From NCBI GenBank assembly GCA_934140285.1, contig CAKPBI010000004.1, forward strand, positions 1-64,000: a stretch of 64,000 nucleotides of DNA, given 5' to 3'. The stretch comes from an uncultured Bacilli bacterium. GTDB taxonomy: Bacteria > Bacillota_I > Bacilli_A > ML615J-28 > CAG-313. The translations under genes were made by a program, and so were the position numbers. Below the pieces are notes generated by a model, which was given only the letters and a program-made list of their open reading frames with translations, was not told where the DNA came from and did no database searches. Numbering within the stretch: the first letter of the stretch is position 1; every line of letters begins with the position of its first letter. Positions 1 through 8,550 of the stretch are shown here, in pieces.

Positions 1-2
1 CA

Positions 3-2210
3 CATAAATTTGAAACAGTATGGTCATATGATGAAACAACTCATTTCCACAAATCAACATGTGGACATGATGTAGTAGATGCTAAAGCGGACCATAACTT
101 TGATAGTGGTCGCATAACTAAAGAAGCTACAGAAACTACAAATGGAACAAAAATTTATACTTGTGAAACTTGTGGATATGAAAAGGAAGAGGTAATTCCA
201 ATGATTGGTCCTAAAACAATATATGTTAATGCTTATAATACTCAAGATGTAACTGATGGTTTTGGAACTTATGAAGGACTTGAACTATTCAAGAGTGGAG
301 TTACCATTGGAGCATCACTATATTGGTATAAGGTTGCGGTTGTAAAGAGTGGTAACGTATATGTTGTCAGTGAAATTGCAGTTGAAGGAAAATCTCTTAC
401 AAAAGCTTATGATTATTTATTCTTATCATATAAGGGCGAAAGTACTGGAACTTACCAAAAATTTTTAGACTTAAATCTTCAACTTGGTGATATCGTTACC
501 TTTGCTGTTGATCCTAGTACTCTAGAAGCAGGCTCAGTAAACTTAAAAGTTACATTCAGTAAAGTTGAAATTAAATACCATACTTTAACTTTAGTTGCTG
601 AAGGAGCAGATTCTTTCACATATGAAAAAGATGTGATTGAAGGTGCCGTAATAACGCTACCTAAACCAACTAAATCGGGTTATACCTTTATTGGATGGTA
701 TGATAATACAAGTTTTACTGGTTCAATTTATGAAACAATTACAATTACGGGGGATACTACTTTATATGCTAAATTTGAAGAAAAAGCATATACTGATCCA
801 CTTGACTATGTAAGTGATGTGGTAACTTCAAATACTATTGATGAACTTCCATCATACATGGGTCTTAAGACTCTAACTTGGAAGAGTAGTAATCCAAATC
901 TATATACAATTGATGGTAATCGTGGATATACAAACAGAATGTACCAAACTCATCAAAAACAACAAGTTACTATAACTGTTTATGTTTTAGAAGATGGTGT
1001 AACAACTGAATACTCAAAGACTATCACAATCAATCCAGTATTGTTTGACACAATGACAAATCCAAAATCAGTATACTTCGCTGTTGGTTCAGCATCTTCA
1101 TATAAAAACAATAGTGAAAGATATAAATCGGAAAAAACTTTATTCTCTGATAAATTTAAAAATCATATGGATATGGTTTACTATGCATTTGCTGTACCTC
1201 AAAGTGATGGTTCTCTTACTCTAAATGCTTTATACATTGAAGAAGTAATGAAACTAAAAAACAATGGTATTCGTGTATTACTTGTAATAGATGGTGCCAA
1301 CAAAGCTCCTCTTCAAGCAATGGTTCAACTTTGTAATAATGATGAAACAAGACAAACATTTGTAAATAACATTGTTGGTTTAGTTCAAAGATATAACTTT
1401 GATGGTATAGATGTTGACTGGGAATTCCCTGGAATCTCCGGTTTAACAGGATTCACAACGGAAATTGACCGTACAAACTTAAATAAATTATTACGTGATT
1501 TACGTAATAAACTAAATAGTATTCAAGATCCAGATGGTAGTAACTATATTCTATCTATCGCCGCTCCTTCAACTTATTGGGGTGTTGATAGATATGACTA
1601 TGATGGAAGATACTCTGGTTCTGTTGGTGGTATCAATGATTATTGCGATTATGTAAATATGATGAGTTATGACTTAAATAAATCAGGATCAACATCTCAT
1701 CTTTCACATCTTCATATTCCATCAAATAGCTATAGTTATAAATTCGCTGTTGATTATGGAGTATCATACTTTACAAGCCTTGGCCTTGATAAAAATAAAA
1801 TAATCATTGGCTCTGCAGCTTATGGTAAAGCTTATAATATTACTGGTACAGTTAACCAAACAGCTGAATATCCAGCTCTTGGTGTAACTGGTACTTTAGG
1901 ACAAGTAAGTGGCTATGGACTACCTGGTCAAAGTATAACATGGAATTCTGGTACTATCTACTATACAGGTATTCAAACTTTGATTGCATCAGGTGCCTTC
2001 AAACAATATGATGAATATAACAATTCAAATAAATTTGTAGGTTCTTACCTTTATAGTTCAAAAGATAATGTCTTTATTACATTTGATAGTAAAAAGGCTA
2101 TCGAAGAAAAATGTAAATACGCAAAAGCAAATGGACTTGGCATTATGGTTTGGGCATATGGAGAAGATGCAACTGACACAATCGTAGATACTATCTGTGA
2201 TAATCTATAA
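3..2210 (+). CDS. GH18 family surface glycosidase, 5'-truncated by the window edge
   Basis: The frame is open from the first bases, so the ATG at 201 is internal and the N-terminus lies outside the window. Order of parts: a Cys/His-rich repeat (about 3-200) with paired CxxC; a beta-rich module (about 205-565) also found in the GH18 lipoprotein at 22442; an InlB/Flg_new repeat (about 580-785) with a GYTFIGWY core; an atrophied Ig-like module (about 790-1030); then a GH18 TIM barrel from about 1055 to the end. The GH18 signature DGIDVDWE is at 1401-1424, with its last Glu (1422) as the expected acid/base; a WAYGED strand sits near the C-terminus. GH18 enzymes hydrolyse chitin or N-glycan-type beta-1,4-GlcNAc links. 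Substrate unknown; spore-type or host-glycan targets are equally possible. No C-terminal sorting signal is seen. Confidence 0.88.
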   Translation, partial: HKFETVWSYDETTHFHKSTCGHDVVDAKADHNFDSGRITKEATETTNGTKIYTCETCGYEKEEVIPMIGPKTIYVNAYNTQDVTDGFGTYEGLELFKSGVTIGASLYWYKVAVVKSGNVYVVSEIAVEGKSLTKAYDYLFLSYKGESTGTYQKFLDLNLQLGDIVTFAVDPSTLEAGSVNLKVTFSKVEIKYHTLTLVAEGADSFTYEKDVIEGAVITLPKPTKSGYTFIGWYDNTSFTGSIYETITITGDTTLYAKFEEKAYTDPLDYVSDVVTSNTIDELPSYMGLKTLTWKSSNPNLYTIDGNRGYTNRMYQTHQKQQVTITVYVLEDGVTTEYSKTITINPVLFDTMTNPKSVYFAVGSASSYKNNSERYKSEKTLFSDKFKNHMDMVYYAFAVPQSDGSLTLNALYIEEVMKLKNNGIRVLLVIDGANKAPLQAMVQLCNNDETRQTFVNNIVGLVQRYNFDGIDVDWEFPGISGLTGFTTEIDRTNLNKLLRDLRNKLNSIQDPDGSNYILSIAAPSTYWGVDRYDYDGRYSGSVGGINDYCDYVNMMSYDLNKSGSTSHLSHLHIPSNSYSYKFAVDYGVSYFTSLGLDKNKIIIGSAAYGKAYNITGTVNQTAEYPALGVTGTLGQVSGYGLPGQSITWNSGTIYYTGIQTLIASGAFKQYDEYNNSNKFVGSYLYSSKDNVFITFDSKKAIEEKCKYAKANGLGIMVWAYGEDATDTIVDTICDNL

Positions 2211-2216
2211 AATTAA

Positions 2217-2252
2217 AAAGACACATTTGATAGAAATATCATTTGTGTCTTT
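2217..2252 (+). terminator. Rho-independent terminator of the GH18 gene
   Basis: AAAGACACA (2217-2225) pairs with TGTGTCTTT (2244-2252), with a few more pairs inside. It sits directly behind the stop codon and the U-rich arm ends the stem. Confidence 0.7.
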
Positions 2253-2275
2253 ACTTACTTAAGGAGAAAATCAAA

Positions 2276-2671
2276 ATGAATGACATATGGGATAAATTAT
2301 ACATAGAAGCAAAAAAAGTCGTAAATCCAAGAAAAATTTCAGAATGGGTTGAAGCAGGAGGAGTTTCGGCCGCAATTCTTTCAAAATCCGGAAAAATCTA
2401 CACGGGAGTATGTGTCGACACTGCTTGTACACTTGGCATTTGTGCAGAAAGAAATGCCATCTTTAATATGATAACATCGGGAGAAAGTGAAATTCAAGCG
2501 GTTATCGTCGTGGGTTCTAATGGAAAAGTATTAGGAAGTCCTTGTGGTGCATGTCGAGAACTAATGGTTCAACTTATGCCTAATAATTATCAAGAAATTG
2601 AAATCATGTTAGATTATGAAACCAAAGAAGTAACAACCTTAGGTGAACTAACTCCAAAATGGTGGATTTAA
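2276..2671 (+). CDS. Cytidine deaminase-like zinc enzyme
   Basis: 131 residues, the usual size for a tetrameric cytidine deaminase or blasticidin-S-deaminase-like protein. The zinc site is visible: C57-A-E59, with E59 as proton shuttle, and P-C90-x-x-C93. It would hydrolytically deaminate cytidine/deoxycytidine or a related nucleoside in the cytosol. The start is the ATG at 2276, seven nucleotides behind AAGGAG; an upstream start at 2243 would lie inside the terminator stem of the previous gene. The N-terminus lacks the classic Cdd motif NAYAPYS, so a blasticidin-S-deaminase-like or orphan subfamily is possible and no symbol is given. It appears to be a single-gene unit with its own terminator. 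Confidence 0.82.
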   Translation: MNDIWDKLYIEAKKVVNPRKISEWVEAGGVSAAILSKSGKIYTGVCVDTACTLGICAERNAIFNMITSGESEIQAVIVVGSNGKVLGSPCGACRELMVQLMPNNYQEIEIMLDYETKEVTTLGELTPKWWI

Positions 2672-2679
2672 AACAATTG

Positions 2680-2709
2680 CAGTTATAGAGTTTCTATAAC
2701 TGTTTTTTA
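2680..2709 (+). terminator. Rho-independent terminator
   Basis: CAGTTATAGA pairs perfectly with TCTATAACTG around a 2-3 nt loop, followed by six T. Confidence 0.9.
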
Positions 2710-2751
2710 TGCATTTAAATGACTTAAATATGTCATTTACCTTATTAAGTA

Positions 2752-2780
2752 TTGTAATAAAACCTTAGATTTGATATAAT
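2752..2780 (+). promoter_or_regulatory. Sigma-A type promoter
   Basis: TTGTAA (2752-2757), 17 nt, TATAAT (2775-2780), ahead of the membrane protein at 2806. The TTGTAA form of the -35 box recurs at 5363, 18722 and 30760. Confidence 0.8.
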
Positions 2781-2805
2781 CTAAAAAAAGAAAACGAGGA
2801 AAATT

Positions 2806-4230
2806 ATGGTTATAGCACTGATTTTATCAATTTTAATTACATCGATGATTACAATTTTATTTATCTTTTTGAATAAAAAATATTCATCAAAATTAATAAA
2901 CAAAATAACAAAAATTTTAACTATTCTATATTTGGTAATTACTTTTCTTACCATTCTTTTACCAGATGGCTTAATTAAGAGTGTATCAAATCCTGAAGAT
3001 CTAGGTACTGTTAATAAATGGCAATGTATCTTAAGGATAATGCTCGCGATAAATCCAGTAGTAATGATGGTAACTACATTCTTTGATAACCGATTATTTA
3101 AAAACATTGCCGTGTGCTTTGTTCTACCTTGGACATTCATATCAATGTTTTTCTATAATGATTTCATGGAATACTACTTGAGTCCAAGCGGAAGAGGATT
3201 ATACACAACAAGAGGTGTCTCTGATTCTTTTAAAGCTTTAATGATGAATGAAACCTTTAGAGGAATTATCTTTTCTCTTCAGTGGATTCTAGTCATAACC
3301 TTATGTTTAAAGCTTATCTTCATTGATAAACACTTCATTAACTTTAAGGATTTCCATGAACCACTTAATACAAGTATAATCTTACTATGTTTACTAATCC
3401 AAATGATGCCAATCTACATCCCTCAAGTCTTAACTGGGGGCTTTGGTCATATTTTATTTGATAAGTTTAGTTTTCTCCATATTGCTTGGATTATTTATTT
3501 AGTATCAAAGATAATAGTCTTGTGTTTAATATTTAGAAATAAAAGTGAAGAATCAAAATATATTTTATGCTTAGTACTAGCTCTTGCGGTACTATTCCAA
3601 TATAATTCTATGTTTTCACTTACCATCAACATTAAACGATTACCTCTACAATTATGTAATCTTGCTTCATACTTGATGTTATTAGCATTAATTACCAAAA
3701 ATAGATTTATCTTTAATTTTAATTTTTTAGTAAATATGGTAGGTGCATCTATTGCCCTTCTTGTACCAGATGTTAATGGTAATAACATTCTAGAAGTTTG
3801 GAACTTACACTTTATCTATGAACATACTAATGTTGTGGTAGTTCCTATTCTTTCATTAATCCTTGGAATTTTTCCAAAGATTGACAGAAGATCATATCGT
3901 GATGCGATCATTGGTTTTAGTTGCTACTTTATCTTTGTCTTAATACTAGGAATAATATTTAACAATCTTGCGATAAAACTAGAAAATAATGACTTTAAGG
4001 CTAATTATCTATTTATGTTTGATCCCAAAGTTGCTTGTAATACCTTACCTTTTTTAACTCCCCTTACTGACTTAAGTGTTAAAATAGGTCAAGCGTCCTT
4101 TTGTCCGTTATTAATGATTTTTGTCTTTTTTGGCTATCTTTTAATTGTATCTTTAGTGTATTTACCATTTGAGATAACTCGCATAGTAAAAACTAAGCAC
4201 CAACAAAAACTAGAACCAAGTATATCATAA
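2806..4230 (+). CDS. YwaF/TMEM164-like polytopic membrane protein
   Basis: 474 residues with about a dozen hydrophobic segments and no soluble domain. The C-terminal half (about residues 245-400) has the spacing seen in the YwaF/TMEM164 family: a loop with LPLQLCN before one helix and a WNLHFIYEH segment between two later helices. The biochemical role of the bacterial YwaF family is not established, so no activity is claimed. The protein is longer than B. subtilis YwaF because of an extra N-terminal bundle of about 200 residues. The start at 2806 follows CGAGGA and lies 26 nt downstream of a promoter. It is transcribed alone and ends at a hairpin. Family assignment is from pattern, not from a search. 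Confidence 0.6.
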   Translation: MVIALILSILITSMITILFIFLNKKYSSKLINKITKILTILYLVITFLTILLPDGLIKSVSNPEDLGTVNKWQCILRIMLAINPVVMMVTTFFDNRLFKNIAVCFVLPWTFISMFFYNDFMEYYLSPSGRGLYTTRGVSDSFKALMMNETFRGIIFSLQWILVITLCLKLIFIDKHFINFKDFHEPLNTSIILLCLLIQMMPIYIPQVLTGGFGHILFDKFSFLHIAWIIYLVSKIIVLCLIFRNKSEESKYILCLVLALAVLFQYNSMFSLTINIKRLPLQLCNLASYLMLLALITKNRFIFNFNFLVNMVGASIALLVPDVNGNNILEVWNLHFIYEHTNVVVVPILSLILGIFPKIDRRSYRDAIIGFSCYFIFVLILGIIFNNLAIKLENNDFKANYLFMFDPKVACNTLPFLTPLTDLSVKIGQASFCPLLMIFVFFGYLLIVSLVYLPFEITRIVKTKHQQKLEPSIS

Positions 4231-4242
4231 ATAATCAATATA

Positions 4243-4290
4243 GTTGATAGTTAAGAGTTTAGCTCCTTAACCATCAACTTTTATTTTTAT
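4243..4290 (+). terminator. Terminator hairpin behind the YwaF-like gene
   Basis: GTTGAT...GTTAAG pairs with CTTAAC...ATCAAC (one mismatch) and a T-rich tail follows. Confidence 0.7.
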
Positions 4291-4322
4291 GGACTATAAT
4301 TCTACTAAAAAAATCAAAGATG

Positions 4323-4331
4323 TGGTAAAAT
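4323..4331 (+). promoter_or_regulatory. Extended -10 promoter element
   Basis: TGGTAAAAT, an extended -10 with no convincing -35, lies 44 nt before the SUFU-domain gene. A similar element is found at 24969. Confidence 0.5.
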
Positions 4332-4375
4332 ATAAGTACAAAATTAAATAATCAAGAAAACGAGGAGATTGAACA

Positions 4376-4993
4376 ATGAAAGTAAAAGAAATGAGAAAGT
4401 TTATAAAACATATTGAAAAGAACTTCCACCAAGAATGTGAAACCGTCCTTCATGGTGTTGTCGATAATGATGATGTTCACATCGATGTTTTATACTTAGG
4501 ACCAACAGAAGAATTTCCTTTTAATAAACTAATAACCATGGGAGAGTCTGATTTCAAACTTCCTGAAAAAAACTATCGAAAGATTGATCGTAATGAGTAT
4601 ATGATATTTTTTGACAAAGACATCAAAGTCTCAAAAGAAGATTCAGAATGGATGTTCTACCTAAATGCATTGATGAATACCGCTGAGTTTGCGAGAACAA
4701 CTAATACCTTTGTATGTTATGGTCATGATGTTTACTATGAATATGAAGATTCTGACATGGTAAGTACATTAATCTTATTTCCAGAAGTAATGCCTGATGC
4801 TAAAATCTTAGTCGCAAAACTTGGGTTAACTAAAAAATGCATGTGCTATCAGGTAATGCCGATAACTAAAGAAGAATACGATTACGATCTTAAATATGGG
4901 CCAATGAAATTAATTACTGATTATTTTTATAAAGATGATGACTTAGATAAATGCTTATATCTTGCACAAAAAATTAGAAAGAAAGCAAACTGA
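4376..4993 (+). CDS. Suppressor-of-fused (SUFU) domain protein
   Basis: 205 residues, soluble, no signal peptide. The sequence follows the bacterial SUFU pattern: an early VHIDVLYLGPT strand, a TMGESD turn, a YMIFFDKD strand and a later region ending in acidic/aromatic residues. Bacterial SUFU-domain proteins occur often as immunity proteins of polymorphic toxins or as stand-alone proteins; none has a settled enzymatic role. No toxin gene is adjacent. The stop codon overlaps the start of the csaA frame (TGATG), which points to translational coupling. The start at 4376 follows CGAGGAG with good spacing. Confidence 0.7.
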   Translation: MKVKEMRKFIKHIEKNFHQECETVLHGVVDNDDVHIDVLYLGPTEEFPFNKLITMGESDFKLPEKNYRKIDRNEYMIFFDKDIKVSKEDSEWMFYLNALMNTAEFARTTNTFVCYGHDVYYEYEDSDMVSTLILFPEVMPDAKILVAKLGLTKKCMCYQVMPITKEEYDYDLKYGPMKLITDYFYKDDDLDKCLYLAQKIRKKAN

Positions 4994-5322
4994 TGATAAT
5001 AGTAGAAGACTTTGATAAAGTTGAAATGCGAGTTGGTTCCATAATTAATATATCAATCAACAAAAAATAATGAATCCCCCCATATAAATTAACCATTGAT
5101 TTAGATAGTGACCTTGGAATTAAAACCCCATCCGCTCAACTTACTACTTTATACAAAGAAGAAGACCTAATAGGTAGACAAGTAATAGTAGTCACAAATT
5201 TTGAACCAATCAGAATAGGTGATGTAAAAAGTAAAGTTAAAGTTTTAGGAATAAATACTGAAAATGGTTGTGTTTTATTAAAACCAGACCAAGAAGTAAC
5301 AAATAAAACTAAAATTTACTAA
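4993..5322 (+). pseudogene. csaA: csaA-like tRNA-binding protein with two in-frame stops
   Basis: Read in one frame, this gives 109 codons plus stop, the length of CsaA (about 110 residues). It has DFDKVEMRVGSI at the start, then TIDLDSDLGIKTPSAQLTTLY, GRQVIVVTNFEP and a C-terminal LLKPDQEV...TKIY, which is the dimeric tRNA-binding OB fold of CsaA/YtpR. Two consecutive stop codons (TAA at 5068, TGA at 5071) interrupt it between A6 (5063-5068) and C6 (5076-5081) runs. One extra A and one fewer C would restore an open frame of the same length, so paired indels or sequencing errors are as likely as a dead gene. It begins by overlapping the SUFU stop codon. CsaA is thought to act as a chaperone-like tRNA-binding protein. 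Confidence 0.8.
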
Positions 5323-5362
5323 ATCCAATCGATACAAAAATATAAAAAATATTTTAAAAAGA

Positions 5363-5391
5363 TTGTAATTACTAGAAAAATGTGGTATAAT
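5363..5391 (+). promoter_or_regulatory. gapA promoter
   Basis: TTGTAA (5363-5368), 17 nt, TATAAT (5386-5391), preceded by TGG (extended -10). The leader is about 50 nt and ends in AAGGAG. Confidence 0.85.
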
Positions 5392-5444
5392 AATATAGGT
5401 GTAAAACAAACCAATAAATTAAATATAAAAAGGAGAAATAGATT

Positions 5445-6464
5445 ATGGCTGTAAAAGTAGCTATTAATGGCTTTGGCCGTATTGGCCGTCTAGCTTTTAG
5501 ACAAATGTTTAATGATGACAAGTACGAAATCGTTGCCATCAATGATTTAACATCACCTGAGATGTTAGCACACTTATTAAAATATGATTCAGCACAAGGA
5601 AGATATGAATTAGCTGACCAAGTTGTTGCTAAAGAAAATTCAATCGTTGTTGCTGGAAAAGAAATTACAATTTATGCAGAAAAAGATGCAAACAACTGCC
5701 CATGGAAAGAATTAGGCGTTGATGTAGTATTAGAATGTACTGGATTCTATACTTCTAAAGAAAAATCAATGGCTCATATCAATGCTGGTGCAAAGAAAGT
5801 TGTTATCTCTGCTCCTGCCGGCAAAGATCTAAAGACTATCGTTTTCAACGTTAACCATGAAACTTTAACTCCAGAAGATCAAATTATTTCTGCTGCATCA
5901 TGCACAACTAACTGCTTAGCTCCAATGACTAAAGCATTAAACGATGCATTCCCAATTCAATCTGGTATTATGACAACTGTTCATGCTTATACAGGTGACC
6001 AAATGGTTCTTGATGGACCTCACAGAAAAGGTGACTTAAGAAGAGCAAGAGCTGCAGCTGTTAATATCGTTCCTAACTCAACTGGTGCTGCAAAAGCAAT
6101 TGGTCTAGTTATTCCTGAATTAAATGGTAAACTAATTGGTTCAGCTCAACGTGTTCCAGTTCCTACAGGATCAACAACTATCCTTGTTGCTGTTGTTAAA
6201 TCAGATGAAGAAGTTACAGTTGACGCAGTTAATGCAGCAATGAAAGCTCAATCTTCTGAATCATTTGGATATACTGAAGAACCTCTAGTATCTAGCGATA
6301 TTATTGGTATCAGATATGGTTCATTATTTGATGCAACTCAAACTATGGTAATCAAACTAAGTGATAACCTATATCAAGTTCAAGTTGTTTCTTGGTATGA
6401 TAATGAAAATTCATATACATCACAAATGGTTAGAACTATTAAATACTTCGCTGAATTAAAATAG
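5445..6464 (+). CDS. gapA: Glyceraldehyde-3-phosphate dehydrogenase
   Basis: 339 residues, the normal type I length. It catalyses oxidative phosphorylation of glyceraldehyde 3-phosphate to 1,3-bisphosphoglycerate with NAD in glycolysis. Visible: Rossmann motif INGFGRIGR near residue 8; acidic residue D34 in AINDLT, which favours NAD over NADP; active-site SAASC153TTN; general base H180; and the C-terminal WYDNENSYTSQM segment. It has its own strong promoter and terminator and is not linked to pgk or tpi here. Codon use shows more CCT/GCT/GGT than neighbours, as expected for a highly expressed gene. The start at 5445 follows AGGAG. Confidence 0.98.
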   Translation: MAVKVAINGFGRIGRLAFRQMFNDDKYEIVAINDLTSPEMLAHLLKYDSAQGRYELADQVVAKENSIVVAGKEITIYAEKDANNCPWKELGVDVVLECTGFYTSKEKSMAHINAGAKKVVISAPAGKDLKTIVFNVNHETLTPEDQIISAASCTTNCLAPMTKALNDAFPIQSGIMTTVHAYTGDQMVLDGPHRKGDLRRARAAAVNIVPNSTGAAKAIGLVIPELNGKLIGSAQRVPVPTGSTTILVAVVKSDEEVTVDAVNAAMKAQSSESFGYTEEPLVSSDIIGIRYGSLFDATQTMVIKLSDNLYQVQVVSWYDNENSYTSQMVRTIKYFAELK

Positions 6465-6486
6465 TTAAAATAGCCTAAAATAAATA

Positions 6487-6522
6487 ACGATTATAGAATC
6501 ATTTTTCTATAATCGTTTTTTT
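6487..6522 (+). terminator. gapA terminator
   Basis: ACGATTATAGAA pairs perfectly with TTCTATAATCGT (12 bp) around a 6-nt loop, followed by seven T. Confidence 0.95.
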
Positions 6523-6542
6523 AAAAATTCATTTTTTTAGAT

Positions 6543-6571
6543 TTGCAATTTATTATGGTTTGTATTATAAT
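6543..6571 (+). promoter_or_regulatory. Promoter of the amidohydrolase gene
   Basis: TTGCAA (6543-6548), 17 nt, TATAAT (6566-6571). It shows that the in-frame upstream start at 6543 is promoter DNA rather than coding. Confidence 0.85.
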
Positions 6572-6593
6572 ATATAAAAAAGAGGTGTACAAT

Positions 6594-7868
6594 ATGAAAT
6601 ATGCATTAACCAATTGTATAATTTTAAATGGAACCAAAAACATGGAACCATTAAGGGGATACTCCATCATTGTTGAAGATGGAAAAATAACAAAGATTAC
6701 AAATGAGGTATTATCAAATATTAAAGTAATTGATTTACAAAATAGATATGTATTACCAGGATTAATCAATATGCATGTCCATCTACCTGGATCAGGAATG
6801 CCTAAAGATACAAGTAAACAAAATAAAGAAAGTGTAAATAAACTATTATCATGTAAACTAACAAGATACATTGTATATAGATTATGTGCCTCTTTCGCAA
6901 AACTAGAGTTAATGAGTGGAGTTACTACTATTAGAACGGTAGGTGGGCTTTCTAATATTGATTCAACTATTCGTGATAATATCAATAAAGGTAAACTAAA
7001 AGGGCCAAGAATCCTTGCTTCAAACATGGCACTTTCAGTTCCTGGTGGTCATATGGCAGGAGTTCTTGCTTATGAAGCAACAGATGTTGATTCTGCTATT
7101 TCTTACATTAACAAAATTAGTGAAACTAAACCTGACTTAATTAAATTAATGATTACTGGTGGAGTTCTTGATGCAAAGAAAAAAGGTGAGCCAGGAGAAC
7201 TGAAGATGAGCCCAGAAATCATAAAAGCCGCATGTGATAGAGCCCATGAATTAGGATATAAAGTTGCTGCCCATGTCGAATCACCACTTGGGGTAAAACT
7301 TGCTTTAGAAAATGGGGTAGACACTATTGAACATGGAGCAAAACTAACCGATGAAATCATCAATCTTTTTAAAGAAAGAAATGCATCATTAATTACAACC
7401 ATTTCTCCCGCTATTCCTCTCGCAAAATTTGATGAATCAATCACCCATGCAACGGAGCTTACCAAATATAATGGAAATATTGTACTTGAAGGTATCGTTT
7501 CCGCTTCGATTGCATGCTTAGAAAATAACATTAAGGTTGGTCTTGGCACTGATACCGCGTGTCCTTTTGTTACCCATTATGATACATGGAGAGAACTAGC
7601 CTACTTCATCAAGTATGTAAAAAACGATAACAAAGAAGCCATCTATCATGCAACCCTTGGTAATGCAATTATTGCGGGGATTGAACAAGAAACTGGTAGT
7701 GTTGAAGAAAATAAATCATGCGATCTATTAATTGTCGATAAAAACCCACTAGATGACATTACCGCTCTAAGACAACCTTACATGGTGGTATTTAAAGGAA
7801 ACATTATCAAGAAGCCAAAAATAAGAAAATTTAAATATGTTGAAAATGAACTAGACAAACAACTATAG
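6594..7868 (+). CDS. Amidohydrolase, imidazolonepropionase/prolidase-like
   Basis: 424 residues of the metal-dependent amidohydrolase superfamily. The metal ligands appear in order: HVH in INMHVHLPG after strand 1, the MITGG strand, His in VAAHVES, His in DTIEHG, and Asp in GLGTDTAC. The chain ends in the small composite beta-sandwich that starts and finishes these proteins (SCDLLIVDKNPL). Such enzymes hydrolyse cyclic amides or peptide-like bonds (imidazolonepropionase, Xaa-Pro dipeptidase, aryldialkylphosphatase-like groups). The substrate cannot be told, and no histidine-degradation genes are near. Start chosen at 6594 behind AGAGGTG; it is monocistronic. Confidence 0.85.
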   Translation: MKYALTNCIILNGTKNMEPLRGYSIIVEDGKITKITNEVLSNIKVIDLQNRYVLPGLINMHVHLPGSGMPKDTSKQNKESVNKLLSCKLTRYIVYRLCASFAKLELMSGVTTIRTVGGLSNIDSTIRDNINKGKLKGPRILASNMALSVPGGHMAGVLAYEATDVDSAISYINKISETKPDLIKLMITGGVLDAKKKGEPGELKMSPEIIKAACDRAHELGYKVAAHVESPLGVKLALENGVDTIEHGAKLTDEIINLFKERNASLITTISPAIPLAKFDESITHATELTKYNGNIVLEGIVSASIACLENNIKVGLGTDTACPFVTHYDTWRELAYFIKYVKNDNKEAIYHATLGNAIIAGIEQETGSVEENKSCDLLIVDKNPLDDITALRQPYMVVFKGNIIKKPKIRKFKYVENELDKQL

Positions 7869-7921
7869 TTATTGTTTTGTTAGATTATAAACTATGGAAA
7901 ATCACTAATACAAGAAAAAAG

Positions 7922-7934
7922 GACAAAATTTGTC
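7922..7934. repeat. Palindrome upstream of the ECF sigma gene
   Basis: GACAAA-A-TTTGTC is a 6+6 perfect inverted repeat in the 168-nt gap before the sigma gene. A weaker GACAC/GTGTC pair (7944-7948, 7964-7968) follows. It may be an operator or part of a weak terminator for the amidohydrolase gene; no T-tract follows. Confidence 0.35.
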
Positions 7935-8036
7935 ACTTTACACGACACTAAACCTCATTTTTTGTGTCTTATCAAAAAGAGAAAAATACAGTTAAAGTAA
8001 GTGTTATGTTGAATGTTTGTATTATGAGGAGAATTT

Positions 8037-8549
8037 ATGAATAAAAAGCAAATTGAACTAATCAAAGAAAAGGATGAAGAAGCATTTGAAGTCTTATATA
8101 ACGAATATAAACGTTTAGTATATTATGTTATATATCAAATAGTAAAAAATGCTGACGCAACATCTAGGTTATTACAAGACACCTTTCTTACGGTATATAA
8201 TAAAATTTACCAATATAATGGGGGAAATTTTAAATACTGGATTTTAACGATTGCTAAAAACTTAGCCAAAAATTATGTTACAAGAGATTTAGTTAAGGAA
8301 AATCACTTTGTAAACGATAATGAAAGAGTCGAAAAAGCCCCTGATGAATCATATCAAGGACTGGGAAAATATGATGAAATATTATCAGAAAACTTTGAAC
8401 AAGAAGCAAAAGATATCATTGTTTATCATATTGTTTTTGGATATCAATTTAAGGATATCGCAAAAATCATGGATAAAACCCCAAGGTATGTAAGTACAAA
8501 ATATAAGTTGTCACTGGATAGACTAAAAAAGATAATGGAGGAACTATAA
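8037..8549 (+). CDS. ECF-type RNA polymerase sigma factor
   Basis: 170 residues. Region sigma-2 spans about 8-75, with the helix around EEAFEVLYNEYKRLVYY and the later DTFLTVYNKI segment (in place of DVFL). Region sigma-4 spans about 115-168, with the helix-turn-helix YQFKDIAKIMDKTPRYVST. It directs RNA polymerase to a regulon probably including its own promoter. The next gene starts 1 nt later and encodes a membrane protein with a cytosolic N-terminus, the usual place of an anti-sigma factor. Start at 8037 follows GAGGAG. A possible -10 (TATTAT at 8020) is weak. Confidence 0.88.
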   Translation: MNKKQIELIKEKDEEAFEVLYNEYKRLVYYVIYQIVKNADATSRLLQDTFLTVYNKIYQYNGGNFKYWILTIAKNLAKNYVTRDLVKENHFVNDNERVEKAPDESYQGLGKYDEILSENFEQEAKDIIVYHIVFGYQFKDIAKIMDKTPRYVSTKYKLSLDRLKKIMEEL

Positions 8550-8550
8550 T

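Noticed and set aside
6543..6593. Longer N-terminus for the amidohydrolase
   Set aside because: The extra codons coincide with a TTGCAA-17-TATAAT promoter and the ribosome site.
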